DNA of 54,752 nucleotides from the NCBI GenBank assembly GCA_902826025.1, contig CADEDH010000034.1, positions 13,197-67,948 on the forward strand, given 5' to 3'. Within the stretch, counting starts at the first letter, position 1. Each line of letters opens with the position of its first letter. Made by a program: the position numbers and the translations under genes. The notes below the pieces were generated by a model, which was not told where the DNA came from, made no database searches, and saw only the letters and a program-made list of their open reading frames with translations. This DNA is from an uncultured Actinomycetes bacterium (GTDB lineage: Bacteria > Actinomycetota > Acidimicrobiia > Acidimicrobiales > SZUA-35). Positions 19,020 through 27,485 of this stretch are shown piece after piece.

Positions 19020-19038
19020 TTCGCCCCATGGGGGCGAA
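19020..19038. promoter_or_regulatory. Perfect palindrome upstream of the TROVE gene
   Basis: TTCGCCCC, a three-base spacer, then GGGGCGAA: eight-base perfect arms at 19020-19027 and 19031-19038. It lies between the RNA candidate and the TROVE start, about 60 bases upstream of the start codon. It may be an operator, or a hairpin ending or processing the upstream RNA. There is no T run on the minus strand. Confidence 0.4.
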
Positions 19039-19110
19039 CCATCCTGAGTGGTAACCGGAACCCGCCGGCCCGCAACGTGGGTCTGACGGTAGCAGCACGC
19101 TGTCATGCGG

Positions 19111-19198
19111 TGTCGTCGGGTTTCTGACGGGAGGGACTCGAACCCCCGACCCATTGAGTAGGAAAGTAACCGGCGCACGCCGGCCCGCAGCGCCGACA
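19111..19198 (-). ncRNA. Candidate bacterial Y RNA (YrlA-like) with tRNA-like T arm
   Basis: Read on the minus strand, about 88 bases fold as follows. The outer helix 19191-19198 with 19111-19118 pairs seven of eight positions (TGTCGGCG with CGACGACA). Next is an asymmetric loop AAACC on the 3' side, then an acceptor-like helix CTGCGG with CCGTCAG (one bulged U). Inside are a short hairpin CCGGC-GTGC-GCCGG and a canonical tRNA T arm, GGGGG-TTCGAGT-CCCTC (19131-19147). No anticodon arm can be formed, so it is not a tRNA. Known bacterial Y RNAs combine a Ro-binding end helix with a tRNA-like module and are encoded next to the Ro gene, as here. A decayed tRNA is the alternative. Confidence 0.6.
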
Positions 19199-19215
19199 TC
19201 GTACTGCGAGCCTCG

Positions 19216-20151
19216 TTATGCCGTCGGGGACTTCTTCACCCGGGTGGTGGCCCGGGCCTGGACCGTCAGGGTGGCTATCCCGGCCACCACGAGCCCGGCC
19301 ACGTTGACGACGAGCTGGAGGGCGGCACCTCCCACCTCCGGCCATTCCCCGTAGGCGGTGGCCACGCCGACATTGGCGGCGGCGGGGATGGTGGTCACGG
19401 AGACAAGCACCCCGATCAGGGCACCGCTGCGGGCTTCGGTGAGAGCCAGCATGCCGACGATCCCGGCCAGGACGGCCACGACCGCCGCCATCCCGTCAGG
19501 ATGGGCGATGAAGGCGGTCAGCTGCCGGTCGGTGATGTCGTAGGTGTCGGGCGCCAGATCGGTGACCCGGAAGATGGAGGTGGCCACCAGGGCGGCGACG
19601 GCGGCAGCCACCAGCCCGACGGTCAGGGTGACGGCGGCCTGGACCGCCGGCGGGCGACGCCAGCGGCAGACGGCCACGCACAGGGCGGACAGGGGACCGT
19701 ACTCGGGCCCGACCACCATTGCGCCCACGATGAGGATCGGGGCGTCGAGGAGGATGCCGATACCGGAGATGACGGCGGCCACGGCGATGAACACGAGGTA
19801 GGAAACGGTGAGCGAGGCATCGGACCGAGCCCTCGCTTCGAGCTCCTCCCAGATGAGGAAGTCGCCACCGTCGCCCGGAGCGACGTCAGCCGCTCGTTGG
19901 GCGGCGTCGGACACCACCGTGTCGAGCGCTTCGATGGTTATGGCGCCGACACGGTGGACCCCCTGACGCTGGAGCCACTCCACCACCCCGTTGGCCGCCT
20001 CCCGCGCCACGTCGCACAGGATGACCTCGCCCGGCGGGCTCACCTCGGCCGTCGGGAGCCGCACCACATGGGCCACCCCGGCGGTGCCGGCCAAGCGCTG
20101 GAACACGGCGGAGGCGATCTCAGCCGGCACGATCAAGCGGAGATGGATCAT
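19216..20151 (-). CDS. DUF389 family membrane protein
   Basis: 311 residues. A soluble ACT-like N-terminal domain of about 105 residues (MIHLRLIVPAEIASAVFQRL) precedes five to six membrane helices, including the family hallmark ILLDAPILIVGAMVVGPEYG with its acidic and glycine residues. DUF389 proteins are integral membrane proteins of unknown transport or sensing function. The stop lies only 17 bases before the Y RNA candidate on the same strand, so that RNA may be processed from a read-through transcript or have a promoter inside this gene. Confidence 0.9.
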   Translation of the reverse strand: MIHLRLIVPAEIASAVFQRLAGTAGVAHVVRLPTAEVSPPGEVILCDVAREAANGVVEWLQRQGVHRVGAITIEALDTVVSDAAQRAADVAPGDGGDFLIWEELEARARSDASLTVSYLVFIAVAAVISGIGILLDAPILIVGAMVVGPEYGPLSALCVAVCRWRRPPAVQAAVTLTVGLVAAAVAALVATSIFRVTDLAPDTYDITDRQLTAFIAHPDGMAAVVAVLAGIVGMLALTEARSGALIGVLVSVTTIPAAANVGVATAYGEWPEVGGAALQLVVNVAGLVVAGIATLTVQARATTRVKKSPTA

Positions 20152-20220
20152 CGACGGGTCAGGGCTGAGCGGCCGGCGCGGCCAGGTCGAGCAAACTGTC
20201 CATCAGGCCGTCGGTAGCGC

Positions 20221-21024
20221 TCACCACCCGAGAATACGCTCCAGCTCGACGGCCACGCCGTCATCGTCGTTGGAGCCCACCACCCGGTCGGCGGCGGCCA
20301 GCACCAGCTCGTGGGCGTTGGCCACGGCCAGACCGTGGCCGGCCCAGCGCAGCATGCCGATGTCGTTGGGCATGTCGCCGAAAGCCACCGCGGTAGCGGC
20401 GTCGATGCCGAGGCGGAGCGCCAGCTCGGCCAGGGCGAAGTCCTTGGTGATGCCGGGGGCACTCATCTCCAGCAGGTGGCTGCCGCCCGACCAGGTGACC
20501 TCGGCCAGACCGCTCACCTCGACGGTGGCGGCGGCCAGGGCAGCCTCGACCGGGTGGCCCTCCAGGCGGGCCAGGAGCTTGACCGGGGGCACGGCCACCA
20601 GCTCGTGGGCATCGGCCCGGACGGTGTTGTCGGGCACCGGGAAGGTGACCGGCCAGGAGGGTTCGAGGCCGAGATGGTCGATCGTCTCGACGGCGAAGAC
20701 GGCGTCGGGCCAGCGGCTTCGGATGCGGGCCACCACCTCCCGGGCGGCATCGGTGGCGATCGTGTGGTGGGCCAGCACCCGGTCCTGGTCGAGGTCGTAG
20801 ATCACGGCGCCGTTGGCGCACAGGGCGACGCCCCGGTGCCCGAGGCGGTCGCTGATGTCGCCGATCCAGCGGGGCGGACGGCCGGTGGCCAGCACGAACG
20901 TGACGCCGTCGGCCTCGCAGGCGGCGATGGCCGCCACCGTGCGGTCGCTGATCGTCTTGTCGGTGCGCAGCAGGGTCCCGTCGAGATCAGAGGCGACGAG
21001 CAGCGGAAGGTCATCGGATGCCAT
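20221..21024 (-). CDS. HAD-superfamily hydrolase, Cof type (subclass IIB)
   Basis: 267 residues. Motif I is LVASDLDGTLL, motif II follows in FVLATGRPP, the lysine is in PGITKDFAL and the acidic motif IV is in AVAFGDMPNDIGMLRWAG; the C2B-type cap lies between motifs II and III. This is the arrangement of Cof/YidA phosphatases that act on sugar phosphates or small phosphorylated cofactors. The ATG at 21024 gives the standard N-terminus. It begins two bases after the stop of the upstream unknown gene, so the two are probably cotranscribed. Confidence 0.92.
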   Translation of the reverse strand: MASDDLPLLVASDLDGTLLRTDKTISDRTVAAIAACEADGVTFVLATGRPPRWIGDISDRLGHRGVALCANGAVIYDLDQDRVLAHHTIATDAAREVVARIRSRWPDAVFAVETIDHLGLEPSWPVTFPVPDNTVRADAHELVAVPPVKLLARLEGHPVEAALAAATVEVSGLAEVTWSGGSHLLEMSAPGITKDFALAELALRLGIDAATAVAFGDMPNDIGMLRWAGHGLAVANAHELVLAAADRVVGSNDDDGVAVELERILGW

Positions 21025-21026
21025 GG

Positions 21027-22010
21027 TCACCCGCCATGCTGCCCCAGCCGGAGAGCAAATGCGTCACCATCATTTGTGACCGATCCCGAAGGGGCGGTTG
21101 GTCTGGCCGTCGCGCCAGGTGCCGTGCTGGTCGATCCACGCCCGCTCGGAGTGGGATCGGGAGGCCACGGCAGTACGGCCCGCATCCGATCGTCCCGCAC
21201 CCCGAACCCCTCGAGGTCGCTCCGCCCGATCAGCCCGTCGGTCTCCGACCAGTCGTACCCGGTAGGGGTGACGCCCTTGGTGCGGGCGGCGGCGTCGAGG
21301 TCGTTGAACAGGCCCGGGTCCGACGCCAACCGGTAGGCGGCATCCCGCAACTCGTCAGGCGCCCGCTCGTCATCGGCCACCGCCCGCAGCCCGGCCAGCG
21401 TCACCCCGTGCCCGTAGCCGTCGCTGGCCCGTTCGGCCTCGTCCCAGTGCTCCAGCACCACCGCCGCTACCGCCGCCCGCCCCAGCCCGAACGCCCGCCC
21501 CCGCCGCTCGAACTCCTCCTCCGACACTCCGGTAGCGGTGGCCGACGCCCGGCGCAACGCCTCGTGCACGGTCAACGACGGATCGTCCCCGACCAGCCGC
21601 ACCGTCTCGGCGGCGATGGCCGCCGCCAGCGGCTCCGTCATCCCGGCCCCCACCAGATCGACGGCCAGGTCGTCGGCCACACTGCGCCGGGCCTGGCCGA
21701 CCAGAGACCCGATGTCGATGACGACCGGCACCGGCCCGGCCAACGGCCCGAGCCCCCCGTCGGCGCCCACCAGTGCCTCACGCACGCTCGCCACCCCGGT
21801 TTCCGACAGCTCCCACTGGAGGGCCAGCGCCGCCAACCGCTCCACCAACGACGCCATCCCGGGCAGGCCGGAGTCGACACAGCCCGACTCGACCCACCGC
21901 ACGAGGTCATCAAGCTCTGCCGCTCGCTCCGACAGCTCAGCCCGTAGCCGGCCGCTCGTGGCCACGAAGCGGGCCAAGGCGTCGGAATCAGCCGACGTCG
22001 GCTCCGTCAT
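21027..22010 (-). CDS. Hypothetical protein, Ala/Glu-rich helical
   Basis: 327 residues from ATG 22010, which has a GAGGGTG-like ribosome site just upstream. The sequence is largely helical (ARFVATSGRLRAELSERAAE at the start), with a hydrophobic central block PVPVVIDIGSLVGQARRSV and a low-complexity Ser/Thr/Pro tail. There is no signal peptide. The central acidic-helical repeats and the block TPTGYDWSETDGLIGRSDL do not match a family I know. It is adjacent to and probably cotranscribed with the HAD phosphatase. Confidence 0.65.
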   Translation of the reverse strand: MTEPTSADSDALARFVATSGRLRAELSERAAELDDLVRWVESGCVDSGLPGMASLVERLAALALQWELSETGVASVREALVGADGGLGPLAGPVPVVIDIGSLVGQARRSVADDLAVDLVGAGMTEPLAAAIAAETVRLVGDDPSLTVHEALRRASATATGVSEEEFERRGRAFGLGRAAVAAVVLEHWDEAERASDGYGHGVTLAGLRAVADDERAPDELRDAAYRLASDPGLFNDLDAAARTKGVTPTGYDWSETDGLIGRSDLEGFGVRDDRMRAVLPWPPDPTPSGRGSTSTAPGATARPTAPSGSVTNDGDAFALRLGQHGG

Positions 22011-22198
22011 CAATCACCCTCGCCATCCCCGGTGGGCGGTCATCCCCCGCCGACCTCGGCCGCCCCGCCAATGCCCCGGGCGGCTCGCCGTCTCTGGCGG
22101 CGGCCCGTAGCCGCCGCAACACCCGACCAGGTCGGGACCCGCCTCGGAGCCTACCCGGCGGATGGCCGGGGGCACCGGCGGCGTGCTACCACGGGCGG

Positions 22199-23194
22199 AT
22201 GCGAGCATTCCATCTGACCGGGGGCGGTATCGACGGGCTGGAGCTGCGGGACGTCCCGACTCCCGAGCCGGGAGCAGGCCAGGTGGCGCTACGGGTGGAG
22301 GCGACGTCGCTCAACTACCGGGATCTCATGATCGCCCGGCGGTTGGGCGGCGACCGGATCCCGCTGTCCGACGGGGCCGGCGTGGTCACCGCCGTGGGCG
22401 ACCGGGTGAGCGAGGTGTCGGTGGGCGACCGGGTGGCGGCCACCTTCTTCGTCGACTGGGTGGACGGCACGCCGTTCGCAGCCGTCCACGACAAGGCCCG
22501 GGGCGGGACGGTGGACGGGATGCTGGCCGAGGTGGTGGTGGCTGACGCCCACAGCGTGGTCCCGGTGCCGGCCGGCTGGTCGTCGGCTCAGGCTGCCACC
22601 CTGCCCTGCGCCGCCCTGACGGCCTGGAACGCTCTCATGGAGGGCCGGCGCCTGCTCCCGGGCCAGACCGTGCTCCTGCTCGGCACCGGCGGGGTATCGG
22701 TCTTCGGGCTGCAGCTGGCCAAGGCGGCCGGGGCCCGGGTGATCATCACCTCGAGCAGCGACGAGAAGCTGGAGCGGATGCGGGCCCTGGGGGCCGACGT
22801 CACGGTCAACTACACGGCGGAACCCGACTGGGAGCGGGCGGTGCTCGACGCCACCGGCGGCGTCGGGGCCGACATCGTGCTGGAGGTGGGTGGAGCTGGC
22901 ACCCTCCCGAAATCGATCGCCGCCACCCGGTTCGGGGGCGAGATCGCCCTCATCGGCATCCTCACCGGGGCGGCGGGTGAGACCAACCCGTTCCCGCTGG
23001 TCACTCGGTGCCAGACGATGCGGGGGGTGTACGTGGGCAGCCGTCGGATGTTCGCCGACATGAACGCCGCCCTGGAGGCCAACGCCATCGAGCCGTTGAT
23101 CGACCGGGTGTTCCCCTTCGACCAGGCCCCCGACGCCTACCGCCACCTCACCAGCCAGCAGCACATCGGCAAGGTCGTGATCGACCACACCTGA
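22199..23194 (+). CDS. Zinc-independent MDR oxidoreductase (quinone-oxidoreductase-like)
   Basis: 331 residues. N-terminal GroES-like catalytic domain (LNYRDLMIARRLGG, then LSDGAGVVTAVGDRV) followed by a Rossmann domain with the nucleotide motif LLLGTGGVSVFGLQLAKAAG. The structural and catalytic zinc cysteines of alcohol dehydrogenases are missing, placing it with NADPH-quinone/enone reductases. It should reduce an activated double bond or carbonyl with NAD(P)H. It is followed 35 bases later by hrpB on the same strand. Confidence 0.92.
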   Translation: MRAFHLTGGGIDGLELRDVPTPEPGAGQVALRVEATSLNYRDLMIARRLGGDRIPLSDGAGVVTAVGDRVSEVSVGDRVAATFFVDWVDGTPFAAVHDKARGGTVDGMLAEVVVADAHSVVPVPAGWSSAQAATLPCAALTAWNALMEGRRLLPGQTVLLLGTGGVSVFGLQLAKAAGARVIITSSSDEKLERMRALGADVTVNYTAEPDWERAVLDATGGVGADIVLEVGGAGTLPKSIAATRFGGEIALIGILTGAAGETNPFPLVTRCQTMRGVYVGSRRMFADMNAALEANAIEPLIDRVFPFDQAPDAYRHLTSQQHIGKVVIDHT

Positions 23195-23229
23195 GCTGCT
23201 CGGCCCGGCCCTGGCAGACTGGGCCGGTT

Positions 23230-25755
23230 GTGACTGCCCGACGCCCCGAACTCATCGTGCCCGTGACCGGGCTGCCCGTCGAGACGGCCCGGGACGCCAT
23301 CGAGGGCGAGGTGCGAACCGCCGGAGCGGTGGTGGTGCGGGCTGAGCCGGGAGCCGGCAAGTCGAGCCTGGTGCCGTTGTTCGTTCTCGCCGCCCGTCCC
23401 GACGCCGGTCGGGTGATCGTCACCGAGCCCCGGCGATTGGCGGCCCGGGCGACGGCCACCCGGTTGGCCGACCTGCTGGGCGAGCCGGTGGGGCGGACCG
23501 TCGGGCTGACGATGCGGGGGGATCACAGCGTGAGCGACGCCACCCGGATCGAGGTGGTGACCGAGGCGGTCCTTACCAACCGGATCCAGCGCGACCCCGA
23601 GCTGGCCGGGGTGGGGGCCGTCGTGTTCGACGAGTTCCACGAGCGGAACCTGCACAGCGACCTCGGGCTGGCCATGGCCCTCGAGGCCCGGGCCGCACTG
23701 CGCGACGACCTGGCCATCGTGGTGATGTCGGCCACCCTCGACACCGGGCGGGTGGCCGCCCTGATCGGAGCGGACGCGGCGATCGACGTGCCGGGCCGCA
23801 CATTCCCGGTGACCACCCATCATCTGGCCCGGCCCGAGCGGGCCCGCTTCGCCGGGGCCGTGACCGATGCGGTGGTCACGGCCCTGGGTGCGGTGACGGG
23901 CGATGTGTTGGCCTTCGTGCCCGGTCGGCGCGAGATCGACGACGTGCTGGCGGCGCTGGTCCGGCGGGGCATCGGCGGGGCCGGGACCGGGGTAGGCCCC
24001 GCCGTCGAGTGCATGGGCCTGCACGGCAGCACACCGGTGGAGGTCCAGCGCTCGATCCTGCGGGGCAGCCCGCCGGCCGGGCGGCGGGTGATCGTGGCCA
24101 CCGCCGTGGCCGAGACGTCGGTGACGGTGCCCGGGGTGGAGGCGGTGGTGGACGGCGGGCTCCTGCGCCGGGCCCGGTTCGATCCGACCACCGGGCTGGG
24201 ACGTCTGGAGACCGGCTTCGTGACGGCGTTCGCCGCTGACCAGCGCCGGGGGCGGGCCGGGCGGGTGGGGCCGGGGGTGTGCTGGCGGTTGTGGTCGGCC
24301 GAGGAGCACCGGCACCTGGAGCCCTCGACCCCGCCCGAGATCATCGACGGCGATCCCCTGCCGGTGGCCTTCGAGCTGGCCCGGTGGGGTGACCCGTGGG
24401 CCCGGTCGCTGCCTCTGCTCGACCATCCGGGTGAGGCCCGGCTTGAGGCGGCGCAACGCCTGCTGGCCGGTCTGGGCCTCGCCGACGGCACCGGGCGGCT
24501 CACCGAGGCCGGGCAGCGGGCTTCCCGGCTGGGGCTCCATCCCCGCCTGGCCGTGCTGGTGCTCGTGGCCGAGACGCTGGGTTGGGGGGAGCTGGGCCGG
24601 CGGGTGGCGGCCCTTCTCGACGACGACACCTGGCCCGATCGGCCCGACCTGGCGGCCGAGCTGGACCGGCGGTGGTCATCGCTGGCCGGTCCCGCTGGCC
24701 GCCTGGCCGCCCCGCGCCTCGATCGCCGGTCGCGGTCGGACGCCCGGGCTTCGTCGGGGGCCCCGTCGGCGGCTGCCGGCCGGCTCGACGAGCTGGGGGC
24801 CCTCCTGGTCCGGGCCTGGCCCGACCGGGTGGCCATGGCCCGCCCCGACCGGCCGGGGCGTTTCCTGCTCTCCACCGGGCGGGAGGTGATGGTGGGTGGC
24901 GCCCCCGGCCCAAGCCACGGAAGCGGGCGGGGCGGCGACGAGCGCCTGGCCGGGGCGCCGTTCGTGGTGGTGGCCGAGGCCGACGGCGACCCCCGGGCGG
25001 CGCGGGTGCGGCGAGCGGTGGCGGTCGACCGGACCACGGTGCTGGCGGCGTCGACCGAGCGGATCGAGTGGGTGGAGCACGTGGCCTGGGACCAGCGGGA
25101 CGACACGTTGCGGGCCGAGCGTCAGCAGCGCCTGGGCGGGCTGGTGCTCCACCGCCAGCCGTTGGCCCGACCGGGGGCGGCGGCCGTGGCCGAGGCTCTG
25201 GCCGTGGGGTTGCGAACCAGCGGGCTCGGGCTGCTCCGATGGGGCGAGCGGGGTCCGTCGGTGCGGGCCCGGCTGGCCTGGCTCCACGAGCAGGACCCGA
25301 CCACCTGGCCCGATCTGGGCGACGAGGAGCTACTGGCCCGGCTCGACGAGTGGCTGGACCTGTCGAGGTGCCGGTCGGTGGCCGACCTGAGACGGATCGA
25401 CGCCACCGAGGCGGTGCTCGGGTTGCTGGGGTGGGAGCAACGGCGCCAGCTCGACGTGGTGGCGCCGCCTGAGCTGACCCCACCCGGGGGTCGGAGCCGC
25501 CCGGTGCGTTACGACAGCGGGCGGCCGGTGTGGTCGGTGCGGATCCAGCACCTGTTCGGGCTGGACGACCACCCCGTGGTGGGCCCGAACCGGGTACCGG
25601 TGGCGGTCGAGCTGCTGTCGCCAGCCGATCGCCCGGCCCAGGTCACGACCGATCTGCCGGGGTTCTGGCGGGGCTCGTACCGGGCGGTGCGGGCCGACCT
25701 GCGGGGCCGGTACCCCAAGCACGACTGGCCCGAGGATCCTCTGGCCGGGCGATGA
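23230..25755 (+). CDS. hrpB: ATP-dependent RNA helicase HrpB
   Basis: 841 residues from GTG 23230, the usual HrpB length. Walker A is GAGKSS (about residue 41), the DExH box has the HrpB-specific form DEFHER (D134), then VVMSATLD and motif VI DQRRGRAGRVGPG. The HA2/oligosaccharide-binding-like region and the HrpB C-terminal domain follow (VLGLLGWEQRRQLDVVAPPE, VPVAVELLSPADRPAQVTTD, ending FWRGSYRAVRADLRGRYPKH). HrpB is a dispensable DEAH/RHA-type RNA helicase in E. coli with an unclear role in RNA metabolism. Confidence 0.96.
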   Translation: MTARRPELIVPVTGLPVETARDAIEGEVRTAGAVVVRAEPGAGKSSLVPLFVLAARPDAGRVIVTEPRRLAARATATRLADLLGEPVGRTVGLTMRGDHSVSDATRIEVVTEAVLTNRIQRDPELAGVGAVVFDEFHERNLHSDLGLAMALEARAALRDDLAIVVMSATLDTGRVAALIGADAAIDVPGRTFPVTTHHLARPERARFAGAVTDAVVTALGAVTGDVLAFVPGRREIDDVLAALVRRGIGGAGTGVGPAVECMGLHGSTPVEVQRSILRGSPPAGRRVIVATAVAETSVTVPGVEAVVDGGLLRRARFDPTTGLGRLETGFVTAFAADQRRGRAGRVGPGVCWRLWSAEEHRHLEPSTPPEIIDGDPLPVAFELARWGDPWARSLPLLDHPGEARLEAAQRLLAGLGLADGTGRLTEAGQRASRLGLHPRLAVLVLVAETLGWGELGRRVAALLDDDTWPDRPDLAAELDRRWSSLAGPAGRLAAPRLDRRSRSDARASSGAPSAAAGRLDELGALLVRAWPDRVAMARPDRPGRFLLSTGREVMVGGAPGPSHGSGRGGDERLAGAPFVVVAEADGDPRAARVRRAVAVDRTTVLAASTERIEWVEHVAWDQRDDTLRAERQQRLGGLVLHRQPLARPGAAAVAEALAVGLRTSGLGLLRWGERGPSVRARLAWLHEQDPTTWPDLGDEELLARLDEWLDLSRCRSVADLRRIDATEAVLGLLGWEQRRQLDVVAPPELTPPGGRSRPVRYDSGRPVWSVRIQHLFGLDDHPVVGPNRVPVAVELLSPADRPAQVTTDLPGFWRGSYRAVRADLRGRYPKHDWPEDPLAGR

Positions 25756-25786
25756 GGGGGCGGCCGGCGGCCCGCCCGGCCGATGG

Positions 25787-26038
25787 TCAGAGGCGCGTGA
25801 CCAGGGGGATCAGCACCATCTGGATCACCAGCAGCACCACGAGCACCGAGAAGTCGAACGGGCCCAAGCTGGGCATGACCCGCCGAACGGGGCCCACCAC
25901 CGGTTCGGTGAGCGTCAGCAGCACCCCGTTGATCTGACCCAGGAAGGTGCTGGGATCGGGACGGATCCAGCTGAAGATCACCCGGCCGAACAGGACGAAG
26001 ACGTAGATCTCGAGGATGATGAGCAGCACTGAAGACAT
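25787..26038 (-). CDS. YggT family membrane protein
   Basis: 83 residues with two membrane helices (VLLIILEIYVFVLFGRVIFS and the C-terminal VLVVLLVIQMVLIPLV). Between them is the family motif pattern SWIRPDP and LTEPVVGPVRRVMP. YggT proteins are small envelope proteins; in actinobacteria and other Gram-positives they usually lie near division genes, but here the gene stands alone, convergent with hrpB. Confidence 0.92.
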   Translation of the reverse strand: MSSVLLIILEIYVFVLFGRVIFSWIRPDPSTFLGQINGVLLTLTEPVVGPVRRVMPSLGPFDFSVLVVLLVIQMVLIPLVTRL

Positions 26039-26113
26039 GGAGAACGGTCGCCTTTCGCGCCAGGTGTCGGCACCATGATGGCGCGTCCCCGGCCCCGACG
26101 GGGGACGGGACGC

Positions 26114-26518
26114 TCAGGCCCGAGCGCCCCGGACGCCGGAGAACACCGACACCTTCCACTCGCCGTCTCGCTTGTGGAGGATGTAGAAGCTGTCGATCGA
26201 CTCGATGATCGAGCCGTCGGCCCGGTGACGGGTGCCCTCGATCACGAGGTGGGCCCGGGTCTCCTCCAGGTGGACGATGCGGGTGGTGGTGTCGGCATGG
26301 TCGAAGTCGTTGGCCGCCCGCATCTTCACCGGGTCGAACGGGTAGCGGTCCCGCACCTGCGCTTCGGTCTCGCTGACATAGATCACCGGAAGGTGCACGA
26401 GGGCCTGTAGGTCGTCCCTGGTGCCGCCGGTGAACCCGGCGTGGTAGCGCTTCATCAACGCCTCGATCTCGGCCTCCAGCTCGGCCTGCCGTTCCGGGGT
26501 CAACCGGTTGTCGCTCAT
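26114..26518 (-). CDS. NTF2/SnoaL-fold protein
   Basis: 134 residues. The pattern of an N-terminal helix pair (AELEAEIEALMKRYHAGFTG), DDLQALVHLPVIYVSETEA and then strands ending with RDGEWKVSVFSGVRG is that of a cone-shaped NTF2-like fold. No catalytic residues can be assigned. It follows the DinB/MDMPI-type gene by 14 bases on the same strand, so the two are probably one transcript. Confidence 0.7.
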   Translation of the reverse strand: MSDNRLTPERQAELEAEIEALMKRYHAGFTGGTRDDLQALVHLPVIYVSETEAQVRDRYPFDPVKMRAANDFDHADTTTRIVHLEETRAHLVIEGTRHRADGSIIESIDSFYILHKRDGEWKVSVFSGVRGARA

Positions 26519-26532
26519 CTCGTCGCTCCCTC

Positions 26533-27402
26533 TCACATCCCGGTCAGGCGACCGGCGAGCACCCGCACCACATCGAGGTCGCCCTCGGCCCGCCCGTCGG
26601 CCACGGCGGCGGCCAGGTCGAGGCGGCCGGAGCAGCCAAGCGTGAAATCGGCGGCGTCGACCCGAAGGCGACCGTCGACGGTTCGCCCCTCGTCCACGGC
26701 GACCAGGCGGGTCTTGTCGGGTTCGAGGATGAGGTCCCGCTCCCCCACCACGGCCCCGGTTGTGGTCACCCGGATCGTCACGGCGCCGGGGCTGCGGCCG
26801 GGGTCGGTGACCCACCGCAGGGAGCCGGAGGCGATCTCCTCCTCCAGAGCCTGGAAGGCGGCGTCGGCCCCCCACCGGCTCATGACGCACGGTGGTTCGA
26901 GGGCTTCGAACATGTCCCACTCGTGGAGCCCCAACTCTTTGAGGAACAGGACCAGGAACCGGTTGGCGGGCACGAGGCCGCCGGGGTGGAAACAGGGGTA
27001 GCCGAGGTCGGCTTCGTCGCCGCTGAGGGCGTCGGCCAGTGCCTCGGCCGAGCGGCGGAACCGGCCGATCACGTCGTCGCTCTTGCGGGCCAGGGCCACC
27101 GCGCCCTTACGGATGCCCTCGGCCGCGATCTCACCCCGCCCGGTTCCGGCCGCCGTCGGGTGTCCGGCCCCCCCGGTGTCGCCGGCGGCGCCGCGCACAA
27201 CGCCGTCGGTGTAGAACTCGGGCACCACCGCCATGTGGGCCACCACCTCCCGCACCGTCCAGTCGCCGATGGCGGGTTGGTCGAGACGGTCGGGGCTCAG
27301 GGCCGACAAGCGGGCGGCCAGCCGGTCGATCTCGTGGCGCATGATCGAGACGCGCTCGGCCAGCGGCCGGGCGCCGAGCCGGGCATCAGAAGCGAGGTCC
27401 AT
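26533..27402 (-). CDS. Maleylpyruvate isomerase/DinB-fold (mycothiol-dependent type) family protein
   Basis: 289 residues. The N-terminal four-helix bundle shows the pattern LDQPAIGDWTVREVVAHMAV, with the histidine that contributes to metal binding, and a second block KELGLHEWDMFEAL with another histidine. The C-terminal about 90 residues resemble an SCP2/MDMPI-C-like domain (VTIRVTTTGAVVGERDLILE). In actinobacteria this family includes mycothiol-dependent isomerases and transferases. The substrate is unknown. It is divergent from surE. Confidence 0.82.
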   Translation of the reverse strand: MDLASDARLGARPLAERVSIMRHEIDRLAARLSALSPDRLDQPAIGDWTVREVVAHMAVVPEFYTDGVVRGAAGDTGGAGHPTAAGTGRGEIAAEGIRKGAVALARKSDDVIGRFRRSAEALADALSGDEADLGYPCFHPGGLVPANRFLVLFLKELGLHEWDMFEALEPPCVMSRWGADAAFQALEEEIASGSLRWVTDPGRSPGAVTIRVTTTGAVVGERDLILEPDKTRLVAVDEGRTVDGRLRVDAADFTLGCSGRLDLAAAVADGRAEGDLDVVRVLAGRLTGM

Positions 27403-27485
27403 ACCGGCCGACCCTAGCGGCCGCCGAGCGGGGCGGCCCAAGGCGGAGATGGCGGCGGCGGGCCGGGGCCTGCAAACTCGTCGAG

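Noticed and set aside
18959..19075. Longer N-terminus for the TROVE protein
   Set aside because: The extra 39 residues do not look like family sequence and cover the palindrome and leader region.
19103..19200. A true tRNA gene on the minus strand
   Set aside because: The T arm is canonical, but no anticodon arm or normal D arm can be formed and the acceptor-like helix needs a bulge.
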